From Streptomyces sp. LaPpAH-108 (GTDB lineage: Bacteria > Actinomycetota > Actinomycetes > Streptomycetales > Streptomycetaceae), in contig NZ_KB891993.1 in the NCBI RefSeq assembly GCF_000373625.1, positions 496,001 through 560,000 on the forward strand: a stretch of 64,000 nt of DNA, written 5' to 3'. Shown in pieces: positions 8,867 through 17,836 of the stretch; position 1 is the first letter of the stretch, and every line of letters starts with the position of its first letter. Made by a program: the position numbers and the translations under genes. Below the pieces are notes generated by a model. That model had not been told where the DNA came from, did no database searches, and was given only the letters and a program-made list of their open reading frames with translations.

Positions 8867-10234
8867 ATGGCAGAGACCGCAGTTGTCCATCCCGTCGACG
8901 AGATACCACCGGTGCGCAGCCTCGCGGCCTTCGGTCTGCAGCATGTGCTCGCGATGTACGCGGGCGCGGTGGCGGTGCCGTTGATCGTGGGCGGCGCGAT
9001 GAAGCTGTCCGCCGCCGACCTGGCGTATCTGATCACCGCCGATCTGCTGGTGTGCGGGGTGGCGACGCTGATCCAGTGCGTCGGGTTCTGGCGGTTCGGC
9101 GTACGGCTGCCGATCATGCAGGGGTGCACGTTCGCGGCGGTCTCGCCGATGGTGCTGATCGGGACGACGGGTGGTGGACTGCCCGCGATCTACGGCGCGG
9201 TGATCGTCGCGGGTCTTGCGATCATGCTCCTCGCACCGGTGTTCGGCAGGCTGCTGCGCTTCTTCCCGCCGCTGGTCACCGGCACGGTGATTCTGATCAT
9301 CGGGGTCTCGCTGCTGCCGGTCGCGGGCAACTGGGCGGCGGGCGGAGCGGGCGCGAAGGACTTCGGGGCGCCCCGGAATCTGGCGCTGGCGGCGTTCGTG
9401 CTCGTGGTGGTGCTCGGGGTGCAGCGGTTCGCCCCGGCGTTCCTCTCCCGGATCGCCGTGCTGACCGGCATCGTGGTGGGCCTCGCGGTGGCCGTGCCGT
9501 TCGGCTTCACGGACTTCGGCGGGGTCGGGGACGCGGACTGGGTGGGGATCAGCACCCCGTTCCACTTCGGGGCGCCCGAGTTCCGGGTGTCCGCGATCGT
9601 CTCCATGCTGGTGGTGGCGCTGGTGACGATGACGGAGACCACGGGTGACCTGATCGCGGTGGGCGAGCTGACGGACCGTCAAGTGGAGTCGCGCTCGCTG
9701 GCCGACGGGCTGCGCGCGGACGGGTTGTCGACGGTGCTCGGCGGGGTGTTCAACACCTTCCCGTACACGGCGTACGCGCAGAACGTGGGCCTGGTCGGGA
9801 TGACCCGGGTGCGCAGCCGCTGGGTGGTCGCCGCGGCCGGGGGACTCCTCGTGCTGCTCGGTCTGCTGCCCAAGCTGGGCGCGCTGGTGGCGGCGGTTCC
9901 GGCCCCTGTGCTCGGCGGGGCCGGGCTGGTGATGTTCGGGACGGTCGCGGCGAGCGGGCTGCGGACGCTGGCCCGGGTCGACTTCAAGGACAACCACCAT
10001 CTGACGGTCGTCGCGGTCTCGGTGGCGGTCGGGGTGCTGCCGGTGGGCGTGCCGGACGTGTACGCGAGGTTCCCGGACTGGTTCCAGACGGTGATGAACA
10101 GCGGGATCAGCGCGGGGTGTCTGACCGCGATCGCGCTGAACCTGCTGTTCAACCATCTGCCGTCGAGGAGCGGCGACGGAGCCGTACCGGCCGACGCGAC
10201 GCCCGCGCAAGAGGCTCCCGCACAGAGCGCCTAG
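8867..10234 (+). CDS. Nucleobase:cation symporter-2 family purine (urate/xanthine-type) permease
   Basis: This 455-residue NCS2 permease is predicted to import uric acid, xanthine or another purine with a proton or sodium ion. About 12-14 hydrophobic segments are seen. Family landmarks include LQHVLAMYAGAVAVPLIVGGA at the N-terminus and the substrate/ion region VTMTETTGDLIAVGEL around residues 245-262. The family signature NTFPYTAYAQNVGLVGMTRVRSR is at about 295-317. ATG 8867 follows CTGGAG. Its TAG stop overlaps the stop of the convergent P-type ATPase gene in the palindrome CTAG, so no terminator separates them. Specificity between urate and xanthine cannot be decided from sequence reading. 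Confidence 0.9.
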   Translation: MAETAVVHPVDEIPPVRSLAAFGLQHVLAMYAGAVAVPLIVGGAMKLSAADLAYLITADLLVCGVATLIQCVGFWRFGVRLPIMQGCTFAAVSPMVLIGTTGGGLPAIYGAVIVAGLAIMLLAPVFGRLLRFFPPLVTGTVILIIGVSLLPVAGNWAAGGAGAKDFGAPRNLALAAFVLVVVLGVQRFAPAFLSRIAVLTGIVVGLAVAVPFGFTDFGGVGDADWVGISTPFHFGAPEFRVSAIVSMLVVALVTMTETTGDLIAVGELTDRQVESRSLADGLRADGLSTVLGGVFNTFPYTAYAQNVGLVGMTRVRSRWVVAAAGGLLVLLGLLPKLGALVAAVPAPVLGGAGLVMFGTVAASGLRTLARVDFKDNHHLTVVAVSVAVGVLPVGVPDVYARFPDWFQTVMNSGISAGCLTAIALNLLFNHLPSRSGDGAVPADATPAQEAPAQSA

Positions 10235-13200
10235 GCCGCGTCCTCCTCCTTCGGCAGCAGCCGTACGACCGTCTCCTCCAGGCGCGGCAGGGCCCGCTGG
10301 CCCGCCACCGCGAGGAGGATCGCCAGGGCGACGCCGGTCCAGGCGACGGGCCCGAGCGGGGTGCAGCCGACGAGGCGGCTGACGCCGGGGGTCTGGATGA
10401 CGGCGACGAGGACGGCGGCCGAGCCGAGGGCGGTGAAGCGGACGAGGGTGCTGTCGCGGCGGTCCAGGAGCGTCTGCACGAGCTGGGTGCCGACCACGCC
10501 GCACAGCGCCATGGTGCTGGAGCGGCGGGCCGTGCCGGGGGTGAAGCGGCCGATCAGCCAGGCGACGGTCGCGCCGAGCGCGGTGGTCAGGGCGCGGTGC
10601 CGGATCTGCCGGATCAGGGGCGCGCCGAGGACGCCGCCCGCCGCGTCCTCCGGGGTGGTGGTCCACTCCCCCGCGTCCTCGTCCTCGGGCGCCTTCGGGG
10701 TGACGGCGACCGCCATGGCCGGGAACAGGTCGGTGAACAGGTTGACCAGCAGCATCTGGCGGGTGGAGAGCGGTGCGGTGCCCGAGACCAGGGTGCCGAG
10801 GATGCCGAAGCCGACCTCGCCCGCGTTGCCGCCGATGAGGATGGCGATGGCGTCGGCGACGCTGTGCCACAGCGAGCGGCCCTCGCCGATGGCGTCGATC
10901 AGAACGGTCAGGTCGTCGTCGGTGAGCACGATGTCGGCGGCGTTGCGGGCGGCGGCCGAGCCGCGGGCGCTGATGCCCACGCCGATGTCGGCGGCGCGGA
11001 TCGCGGCGGCGTCGTTGGCACCGTCCCCGACCATGCCGACGACCCGGCCCGCGTCCCGCAGCGCCTCGACGACCTGGAGTTTCTGCTCGGGCGCGACCCG
11101 GGCGACCACTCCGGCGTCGCGCAGCATCCGGGCCCGGGTCCTGCGGTCCGCGGCGGCCAGTTCGTCCCCGGTGACGACCTCGGTGCCCTCGGGCCAGCCG
11201 AGGTCGCGGGCGATGGCGCGGGCGGTCTGCGGGTGGTCGCCGGTGAGCATGACGGGGCGTACGCCCTCCTCGTACAGGCCGCGCACCAGGGCCCGGGAGG
11301 TCTCGCGGGGGACGTCGGAGAGCGCGAGGAGGCCGTTGAACTCCAGGGCGTGCAGCGGGTCTTCGAGGACTTTTGTCTCGTCCTCGTCGTCGGCGAGGGG
11401 GCGGGCGGCCACCGCGAGGACGCGCAGTCCGTCCCCGGCCAGCTCGTGCGCGGTGGCGAAGGCGGGGTCGGGGGTGCCCTCGCAGGCGGGCAGCACGGTC
11501 TCGGGGGCGCCCTTGACCACGAGGAGGCGCGGTCCTTCGCCCTCACGGCCGACAGCGGCGGCATAACCCCGGGCGGCCTCGAAGGACAGGCCGCCGAGCT
11601 GGGTCCACTCGGGATCGGGGCCCGCGGCGTCGAGGACCGCCTCGTCGGTGGCGTGCACGGGGCGTCCGGAGCCGCCGTTCACACGGGGGCAGGCGCGGGC
11701 GGCGCGCAGCAGGGTGCGCGCGGGGCCGGGGTCGTCGACGGCGCCGACCGTGCCCTCGGCGTCGGAGACCCGCACCAGGCGGAGCCGGTTCTCGGTGAGG
11801 GTGCCGGTCTTGTCGAAGCAGAAGGTGTCGACGCGGCCCAGCGCCTCCAGGGTGCGCGGGGTGCGCACGAGCACGCCGTCGCGGCTGAGCCGCCGGGCGG
11901 CGGCGAGCTGGGCGACGGTGGCGACGAGCGGCAGCCCCTCGGGCACGGCGGCCACGGCGACGGCCACGCCTCCGCTGACGGCCTCGCGCACCGGGGTGCC
12001 GCGCAGCAGCGCGAGTCCGGTGACGGCGGCGCCACCCGCGAGGGTCAACGGCAGGGCCTTGCGGGTGAGTTCCTGGAGGCGGCCCTGCACTCCGGCGGCC
12101 GGGGGCGTACGGCCCGCGAGGTGGACGGCGCGGGCGGCCTCGGTGCGTTCCCCGGTGTCGACCACGACGGCGTGCGCGGTGCCCGCCACCACGGTCGTGC
12201 CCTCGAAGACCATGCAGCGCCGCTCGGCGACGGCGACGTGCGGGGTGGGGTCGGGGTCCTTCTGCACCGGCAGCGACTCGCCGGTGAGCGCGGACTCGTC
12301 CACCTCCAGGCCGTCCTCCCAGAGCAGCCGGGCGTCGGCGGGCACCACGTCGTCGCCCTTCAGCTCGATCACGTCGCCGGGGCGCAGCGTGCCCGCGTCG
12401 ACGGTCACGGTGCCGCCCGCCGGGGCCTCCTCCGGCGGGGGTGCCACGCGGGCCTTGCGCTGCTGTTCGGCCTGGAGCCCGGACAGCGCCCGTTCGGCGC
12501 GCAGCCGCTGGACTCCGCCGACGAGCGCGTTGAGATCGAGGGCGCCGACGACCAGCAGGGCGTCCACGACCGAGCCCAGGATGGCGGAGGCCGCGGAGCC
12601 GACGGCGAGGACCGGGGTGAGCGGGTCGTCCAGCTCGCCGCGTACGGCCTGGCCGAGCTGCCAGCTCCAGCGGGCGGGGACGAGCGCGGGGTGCCGTACC
12701 GCGTGCCGTACGGTACGGCGGGCCGTGGCCAGCGCGCGTTCCAGGGCGGTGGGCGGGGCGTCCGCGGTGCGGTCCAGGCGCTCCATGGCCTCCTGGGGGC
12801 CGAGTTCGTGCCAGCGGACCCGGGCGCGCGGGCGCGGGGTGCGGGCGGAGGCCACGCCGAGGGCGGCCCAGATGCCGGAGAACAGCGCGGTCAGCGCGCC
12901 GGTGTCGACCGGGGCGTGCCGCAGTCCGGGCAGCAGTGAGTGGCGTCTGCCGCGGTGGCCGTCCCCGATGGCGACGAGGAGGCCGGAGAGCGCGGCGCCG
13001 GAGCGGGCGAGGACCTGTCCGCGCCGGCTCACGTCGCGGGCGGCGGGGATCGCGGTCAGCAGCCGCCACACGTCGGGCAGTCCGTGCGGGGCGAGGACGT
13101 CGGCGCCCCAGACCACGGCGCCGCCGTGGTCGGTGAGCACCACGGCGATGTCGCTGCCGCGCAGCCCGGCCAGCACCTCGCGCTCCTCGGCGGTGCGCGG

Positions 13201-14592
13201 CCGGGCCACCGTGATGACGACGTCCTCCCGGCCGCAGGCGGCTTCGACGTCCTCCTCCTCGCCCACCTCGGCGCGCAGGGCGTACACCACGTCGTCCAGC
13301 GGGCGCCGGGCGTCCACCACTTGGTCGGCGAGCCCGGTGAAGTCCTCCAGGGCGGGGTCGTCCACCAGCACGACGCGGAGTCCGGCGCGGCGGGCGGCAT
13401 CGAGCACGGCCTCGGTCCAGGGGTCGGCCAGTCCGTCGTCGGTGCGCAGGGCGCTCGGGTGGAGGACGAGGGTGCCGGCGGTCTCCAGCTGTCGCAGCCG
13501 CTCGGGGTCGCGGACGAGCACGCCGTCGCGGGCCAGCGACGTGCCGAACACGGCGTGGAAGGCGGCGGGGGCGTAGCGGGCGGCCTTGGGCGAACCGGCG
13601 AGCACGGCCTCGGCGGCGGAGTTGGTGTCGTGCTTGACCAGGAAGGCGGCCACCGCGCCGAGCACGCTGCCGATCGAGGCGTGGGCGGCGTACGCCTGCA
13701 CCGGGGACTCGCGCAGGGACGGGCGCGGGGTGTCGTCGCCGGTGACGCTCACCCGGCCCGGGCCGCAGAGCTGGTCGTGGACCGTGTCGAAGGCGGCGGC
13801 GCGGGCCACGGTCTCGGCGAGCTGGCAGCCGCGCAGGGTGCCGTCGAGCACCAGGGAGGTGGGGGTCTGCCCGGCGGCGTGGACGGTGGCGTTCGCGGTG
13901 GCCAGCAGGAGGTCCATGCGGGTGGCGCCGATGCGGGAGCGCAGCAGGGCGCGGAAGCGCGGGTTCTCGCGCAGGAAGGTCACCACGGCGGTCAGCGCGC
14001 GAGGCGTGGGCGGGGTACGCAGCAGGAAGGTGGTGACCGCGACGGAGATGCCGAGGATGTCGATGCCGAGGGTGGTCGCGGCGGCGCGTACTCCGGCCGG
14101 GTCGGCGGGGTGGGTGTTCTCCTCGGGGTCGCCGCCCGCCACGAGCAGTCCCTCGCGCTGCGCGAGGTCGGCCGCGTGGTCGACGACCCGGTCGAGCATG
14201 TCGTCCTCGGTGACGGTGACGACGAGCCGGGCCAGGCCGTCGTCCCAGTAGGCGAAGACCACGTCGGGCCGCTCCGCCAGGGTGACGGCGATCCGGCGGG
14301 CCAGGTGCGCGGTGCCGCCTTCGTGGCGTACGCGCTCCGGGTGCGCGGCGCGCAGCGGGAGGTGGGCGCGGACGCCGGAGCGCCAGTGGGCGGGGCCGCC
14401 GGGCAGGGCGGAGCGCACGACGCGGGCGACCCGGGCGGTCGTGTCGGCGGCCCGTACGCCCGCGCGGGCGGTGCCGACCGCGGCGCCCGCCGCCAGTCCG
14501 ACGGCGGGCGCGGCGGCTCCGGCGAGAAGTCCGGGTACGGCGGGCAGCCGTCGGACGGCGGTGACCGGTGACGTCAGCAGCTCGAGCACCAT
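10231..14592 (-). CDS. Very large CtpI-like cation-translocating P-type ATPase
   Basis: This 1453-residue membrane pump is about twice the usual P-type ATPase length and resembles the mycobacterial CtpI group. The C-terminal half is a complete pump. It has the actuator loop TGESLP near residue 770, the phosphorylation motif CFDKTGTLTENRL near 925, the nucleotide domain with VVKGAPE, and the hinge MVGDGANDAAA near 1187, followed by paired C-terminal helices. The N-terminal ~650 residues contain a weak heavy-metal-like beta-alpha segment and a degenerate copy of the catalytic region (RDGVLVRDPERL... then HPSAL where DKTGT would be). The ion is unknown. A small membrane protein gene starts the operon 10 bases upstream. 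Confidence 0.87.
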   Translation of the reverse strand: MVLELLTSPVTAVRRLPAVPGLLAGAAAPAVGLAAGAAVGTARAGVRAADTTARVARVVRSALPGGPAHWRSGVRAHLPLRAAHPERVRHEGGTAHLARRIAVTLAERPDVVFAYWDDGLARLVVTVTEDDMLDRVVDHAADLAQREGLLVAGGDPEENTHPADPAGVRAAATTLGIDILGISVAVTTFLLRTPPTPRALTAVVTFLRENPRFRALLRSRIGATRMDLLLATANATVHAAGQTPTSLVLDGTLRGCQLAETVARAAAFDTVHDQLCGPGRVSVTGDDTPRPSLRESPVQAYAAHASIGSVLGAVAAFLVKHDTNSAAEAVLAGSPKAARYAPAAFHAVFGTSLARDGVLVRDPERLRQLETAGTLVLHPSALRTDDGLADPWTEAVLDAARRAGLRVVLVDDPALEDFTGLADQVVDARRPLDDVVYALRAEVGEEEDVEAACGREDVVITVARPRTAEEREVLAGLRGSDIAVVLTDHGGAVVWGADVLAPHGLPDVWRLLTAIPAARDVSRRGQVLARSGAALSGLLVAIGDGHRGRRHSLLPGLRHAPVDTGALTALFSGIWAALGVASARTPRPRARVRWHELGPQEAMERLDRTADAPPTALERALATARRTVRHAVRHPALVPARWSWQLGQAVRGELDDPLTPVLAVGSAASAILGSVVDALLVVGALDLNALVGGVQRLRAERALSGLQAEQQRKARVAPPPEEAPAGGTVTVDAGTLRPGDVIELKGDDVVPADARLLWEDGLEVDESALTGESLPVQKDPDPTPHVAVAERRCMVFEGTTVVAGTAHAVVVDTGERTEAARAVHLAGRTPPAAGVQGRLQELTRKALPLTLAGGAAVTGLALLRGTPVREAVSGGVAVAVAAVPEGLPLVATVAQLAAARRLSRDGVLVRTPRTLEALGRVDTFCFDKTGTLTENRLRLVRVSDAEGTVGAVDDPGPARTLLRAARACPRVNGGSGRPVHATDEAVLDAAGPDPEWTQLGGLSFEAARGYAAAVGREGEGPRLLVVKGAPETVLPACEGTPDPAFATAHELAGDGLRVLAVAARPLADDEDETKVLEDPLHALEFNGLLALSDVPRETSRALVRGLYEEGVRPVMLTGDHPQTARAIARDLGWPEGTEVVTGDELAAADRRTRARMLRDAGVVARVAPEQKLQVVEALRDAGRVVGMVGDGANDAAAIRAADIGVGISARGSAAARNAADIVLTDDDLTVLIDAIGEGRSLWHSVADAIAILIGGNAGEVGFGILGTLVSGTAPLSTRQMLLVNLFTDLFPAMAVAVTPKAPEDEDAGEWTTTPEDAAGGVLGAPLIRQIRHRALTTALGATVAWLIGRFTPGTARRSSTMALCGVVGTQLVQTLLDRRDSTLVRFTALGSAAVLVAVIQTPGVSRLVGCTPLGPVAWTGVALAILLAVAGQRALPRLEETVVRLLPKEEDAA

Positions 14593-14602
14593 TGCGGCGC
14601 CG

Positions 14603-15100
14603 TCAGAGGCTGGTGCGTTCGGGGCGGGCGGTGGGGCCGAGCGGGCCCGTGGTGCCCTTGGCGTGGGCGCCGGTACGGGCCGGGTTCGCCGGGGCCGCCT
14701 TGACCGGGCCGGGGGGTTCCTGGTGGTGCGCCTCCGGCTCGGCGCCGGAGCGGAGGGCGGCGCTGCCGAGGTCGTGCGCGGGCTCGCCCGCCACCTCGTG
14801 GGTCTCCTCGGCCGGCGGCTCCTCCTGACCGTTCGCGTGGTGCGCCGGGCGGGGCTGGGTCAGCCAGGCGACGGCCGCTCCGGTGAGGGCGACCGGCCAC
14901 TCCACGACACCGGTGACCCCCAGGACCCCCGCCCCGGCGTACACGAGCACCCGGCGGCCACGTGGGGACACCACGCCGACCTTGTCCAGCGTCTCCTGGG
15001 CCGCCTTGCCGACCATGGCGGCGCCGGGCACTTTGCCCAGGACGGAGGCGGCGCCGCGCAGGGGCGCGGTGAGGAACGACGAGGACTTCCGCTCAGCCAT
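14603..15100 (-). CDS. Small membrane-anchored protein upstream of the P-type ATPase
   Basis: The product is a 165-residue protein of unknown function. It has an N-terminal Ala/Gly-rich amphipathic region, two adjacent hydrophobic stretches (VLVYAGAGVLGVTGVVEWP and VALTGAAVAWLT, about residues 52-82), and an acidic then Pro/Ala-rich tail that looks disordered. The start ATG 15100 is preceded by GAGGAG on the minus strand. The stop is 10 bases before the ATPase start, so they form an operon. A role as accessory subunit or regulator of the pump is inferred from context only. Confidence 0.72.
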   Translation of the reverse strand: MAERKSSSFLTAPLRGAASVLGKVPGAAMVGKAAQETLDKVGVVSPRGRRVLVYAGAGVLGVTGVVEWPVALTGAAVAWLTQPRPAHHANGQEEPPAEETHEVAGEPAHDLGSAALRSGAEPEAHHQEPPGPVKAAPANPARTGAHAKGTTGPLGPTARPERTSL

Positions 15101-15284
15101 GACTCTCCTCGGGTGCGTTCGCCTGCCGTGCCCCACGAGCACGCACACGCTGTCCACCCCCTCCTCCCAGGGAACGCCAGGGCGGGGCCCGCCGCCACTC
15201 GGCGGGGGCGGGCGGGGTACGCGGCGAGAGCACGCCCGCCGGCCGGGCCGTAGCGCCCGGCACTACGACCCTCGGCGGAACCGC

Positions 15285-16040
15285 TCAGCCCGCTCCGAGC
15301 AGCCCCACCGGCCCCGCCAGCTCCCGCTGGTACTCCGCGTAGGCGGCCCGCAGCCGGTCGCCCGGCCAGTGGGGCGGGAGGAGTTCGGGCGGGAGGACCG
15401 GGTCGGTCAGCAGGTGGCGGACCATCGCGGCGTAGGCGGCCAGGCGGGTGGCCGGGGTCTCGGCCGCTGCCGCACCGGTCAGCAGGGTGTTCGCGGTCGT
15501 CGCCCAGGCGGGCAGCGGCCACAGGCGCGCGACCAGGCGGGAGGCGGGCTCGTCGGGGCGGCCCCGGTAGGTGAGGGCGACCCGGTCCAGTTCCGGGGGG
15601 AGCGGGCGTGCCAGGTTGGCCGGGCGGAGCCAGACGCCCTCGCGGAGTTCGGCCAGCCGGAGTTCCCCGAGACGGGAGCGGAGGTCGGCGCGGGCGGCGG
15701 GGTCGCGGCCGGTCGCGGTGATGACGACCATCTCCCAGTCGCCGTCCCAGGGCCGGGTCAGGGGTCGTACGGCCTCGTCCTGGCGTCGCTGGCGGGCCAG
15801 GAGGCGGTCGCTGAGGCCGTACACCGCGTCCGTGCGGCGCAGGTCGCCCGCCGCGACCATCCGGCTCAGCGCGGCGCGCAGGGTGGAGCCGCCCACGCCG
15901 AACGGCTCGACCAGCCGGAGCAGGTCCTTCACGGGGAGCCGGGGCGGGTGCGCGCCGAGGAGCAGGCTCAGGACGACCGACCGCGCGGACAGGGGGCGCG
16001 GTGCGGGGGCGGTCCCGTGCGGCGGATCTTTCAGGGGCAT
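15285..16040 (-). CDS. PaaX-like transcriptional regulator
   Basis: This 251-residue protein has the PaaX layout. An N-terminal winged HTH (SARSVVLSLLLGAHPPRLPVK, then GVGGSTLRAALSRMVAAGDL at about residues 15-70) is followed by a central region (WDGDWEMVVITATGRD, typical of PaaX) and a C-terminal helical domain. PaaX in E. coli represses phenylacetate catabolism and responds to phenylacetyl-CoA; here no paa genes are present. It is divergent from an AidB-like acyl-CoA dehydrogenase gene 71 bases away, with a dyad between them, so control of that gene by an acyl-CoA is a reasonable inference. ATG 16040 was chosen; a GTG at 16046 is also in frame. Confidence 0.85.
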   Translation of the reverse strand: MPLKDPPHGTAPAPRPLSARSVVLSLLLGAHPPRLPVKDLLRLVEPFGVGGSTLRAALSRMVAAGDLRRTDAVYGLSDRLLARQRRQDEAVRPLTRPWDGDWEMVVITATGRDPAARADLRSRLGELRLAELREGVWLRPANLARPLPPELDRVALTYRGRPDEPASRLVARLWPLPAWATTANTLLTGAAAAETPATRLAAYAAMVRHLLTDPVLPPELLPPHWPGDRLRAAYAEYQRELAGPVGLLGAG

Positions 16041-16067
16041 GGGCACGTACTGTACGGGCGGATCATT

Positions 16068-16103
16068 GTTGCACTATTGCTGCGACCGCACGAAGAGTGC
16101 AAC
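16068..16103. promoter_or_regulatory. Inverted repeat GTTGCACT-N20-AGTGCAAC between paaX-like and aidB-like genes
   Basis: Arms at 16068-16075 and 16096-16103 are perfect 8-bp complements. The arm centres are 28 bases apart. The right arm ends eight bases before the AidB start codon. A TTGCAC within the left arm could be the -35 of that promoter, so a bound regulator would block it. The divergent PaaX-like protein is the likely binder, though the known E. coli PaaX site has a different sequence. Confidence 0.6.
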
Positions 16104-16111
16104 ATGGCCGT

Positions 16112-17776
16112 ATGGACCCGATGCCCGCGCAGCCGCTCCCGCCGTCGTCCGCCACCCACGACGTCACCAACCAGCCCCCGCCCCTGGCCCCCTACGACGC
16201 CTCCGACGACCGCGCCCTCCTGGAGGGCCTGCGCCGCGAGGGCGCGGAGTGGGCCGAGGCGGACGTCCGGCGCCTCGGTGTGCGCGCGGGCGGCGGCGAG
16301 GCGCAGGAGTGGGGCGAGCTGGCCAACCGGCACGAGCCGGAGCTGCGCACCCACGACCGCTATGGCAACCGCGTCGACGAGGTCGACTTCCACCCCAGCT
16401 GGCACGACCTGATGCGCACCGCCGTCGAGGAGGGCCTGGCCGGTGCCCCGTGGGCGGACGAGCGGGTCGGCGCGCACGTGGCGCGTACGGCGGGCGGCCT
16501 GGTCTGGGGGCACACGGAGGCGGGCCACGGCTGCCCCACGTCGATGACGTACGCCGCCGTACCCGCCCTGCGCGCCGAGCCGGACCTCGCCAAGGTCTAC
16601 GAGCCGCTGCTGACCAGCCGGGTGTACGAACCGGGGCTGCGCGTGCCCACCGAGAAGGCCGGGCTGCTCGCCGGGATGGGCATGACCGAGAAGCAGGGCG
16701 GCTCGGACGTGCGCACCAACACCACCGTGGCCACGCCGACCGGCGAACCCGGGGTGTACACCCTGCGCGGGCACAAGTGGTTCACCTCGGCGCCGATGTG
16801 CGACGTGTTCCTGGTGCTGGCCCAGGCGCCGGGCGGGCTCTCCTGCTTCCTGGTGCCCCGCGTGCTTCCGGACGGCACCCGCAACACCTTCCGCATCCAG
16901 CGCCTCAAGGACAAGCTCGGCAACCGCTCCAACGCGTCCTCGGAACCGGAGTTCGACCGTACGGTGGCCTGGCTGGTGGGTCCGGAGGGGCGCGGGGTGA
17001 AGACCATCATCGAGATGGTCAACTGCACCCGGCTCGACTGTGTGATGTCCTCGGCCACGCTCATGCGCAAGACGCTCGTCGAGGCGGGTCATCACGCCCG
17101 GTACCGCAGCGCGTTCGGCGCCCGGCTGCTCGACCAGCCGCTGATGCGCAACGTCCTGGCGGACCTGGCCCTCGAGTCGGAGGCGGCGACGACACTCACC
17201 CTGCGGCTCGCGGGGGCGGCGGACCGGGCGGTGCGCGGGGACGCCGGGGAGCGCGCCTTCCGCCGGATCGCGACGGCCGTCGGCAAGTACTGGGTGACCA
17301 AGCGGGGCCCGGCCTTCACCGCCGAGGCGCTGGAGTGCCTGGGCGGCAACGGGTACGTGGAGGACTCCGGGATGCCCCGGCACTACCGGGAGGCACCGCT
17401 GCTGTCGATCTGGGAGGGCTCGGGGAACGTCAACGCGCTCGACGTGCTGCGGGCGCTGGTCCGCGAGCCGGAGAGCGCCGAGGCGCTGTTCGCCGAACTC
17501 GCCCTGGCCGAGGGCGCGGACACCCGCCTGGACGCGACGGTGACGGACCTGAAGCGGCAGCTGGCCGAGGCCGACCAGGTCACCGCGCGCCGTCTGGTCG
17601 AGCGCATGGCCCTCGCCCTCCAGGCCGCCCTGCTGGTGCGCCACGCCCCGCCCGCCGTCGCGGACGCCTTCTGCGCGACCCGCCTGGCCGGGGACTGGGG
17701 GCACGCGTTCGGCACGCTTCCGGCGGGGACGGATCTGGACGCGATCCTGGAGCGGGCGCTGCCGGAACGGGGCTGA
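16112..17776 (+). CDS. AidB-like acyl-CoA dehydrogenase family flavoprotein
   Basis: The product is 554 residues, the length of E. coli AidB (about 541), the FAD flavoprotein of the adaptive response to alkylation that binds DNA and may protect it. The start THDVTNQPPPL, the EGAEWAEADV and FHPSWHDLM segments, and MTEKQGGSDVRTNTT in the acyl-CoA dehydrogenase core follow AidB closely. Late motifs include GNRSNASSEPEF, ECLGGNGYVEDSGMPRHYREAP and IWEGSGNVNALDVLR; the IWEGSGN loop binds FAD in AidB. ATG 16112 gives a short 5' leader; ATG 16121 is possible. It is divergent from a PaaX-like regulator and not next to an ada gene, so alkylation induction is not shown. Confidence 0.88.
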   Translation: MDPMPAQPLPPSSATHDVTNQPPPLAPYDASDDRALLEGLRREGAEWAEADVRRLGVRAGGGEAQEWGELANRHEPELRTHDRYGNRVDEVDFHPSWHDLMRTAVEEGLAGAPWADERVGAHVARTAGGLVWGHTEAGHGCPTSMTYAAVPALRAEPDLAKVYEPLLTSRVYEPGLRVPTEKAGLLAGMGMTEKQGGSDVRTNTTVATPTGEPGVYTLRGHKWFTSAPMCDVFLVLAQAPGGLSCFLVPRVLPDGTRNTFRIQRLKDKLGNRSNASSEPEFDRTVAWLVGPEGRGVKTIIEMVNCTRLDCVMSSATLMRKTLVEAGHHARYRSAFGARLLDQPLMRNVLADLALESEAATTLTLRLAGAADRAVRGDAGERAFRRIATAVGKYWVTKRGPAFTAEALECLGGNGYVEDSGMPRHYREAPLLSIWEGSGNVNALDVLRALVREPESAEALFAELALAEGADTRLDATVTDLKRQLAEADQVTARRLVERMALALQAALLVRHAPPAVADAFCATRLAGDWGHAFGTLPAGTDLDAILERALPERG

Positions 17777-17836
17777 CGGCACCCCTGGGCACGGGGCTCT
17801 GCGGCCTCATCCCGTTCTGCCCGTTCTGCGGGCCCC

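Noticed and set aside
11648..13576. Long open frames opposite the P-type ATPase gene
   Set aside because: They are rich in Ser/Arg/Thr with no domain pattern, as expected for shadow frames of GC-rich coding DNA; the minus-strand frame has all P-type motifs.
17777..17836. GGGGC...GCCCC as a terminator between aidB-like and Rv1733c-like genes
   Set aside because: The arms are only five bases, far apart, and the pairing between is poor; I do not call it.
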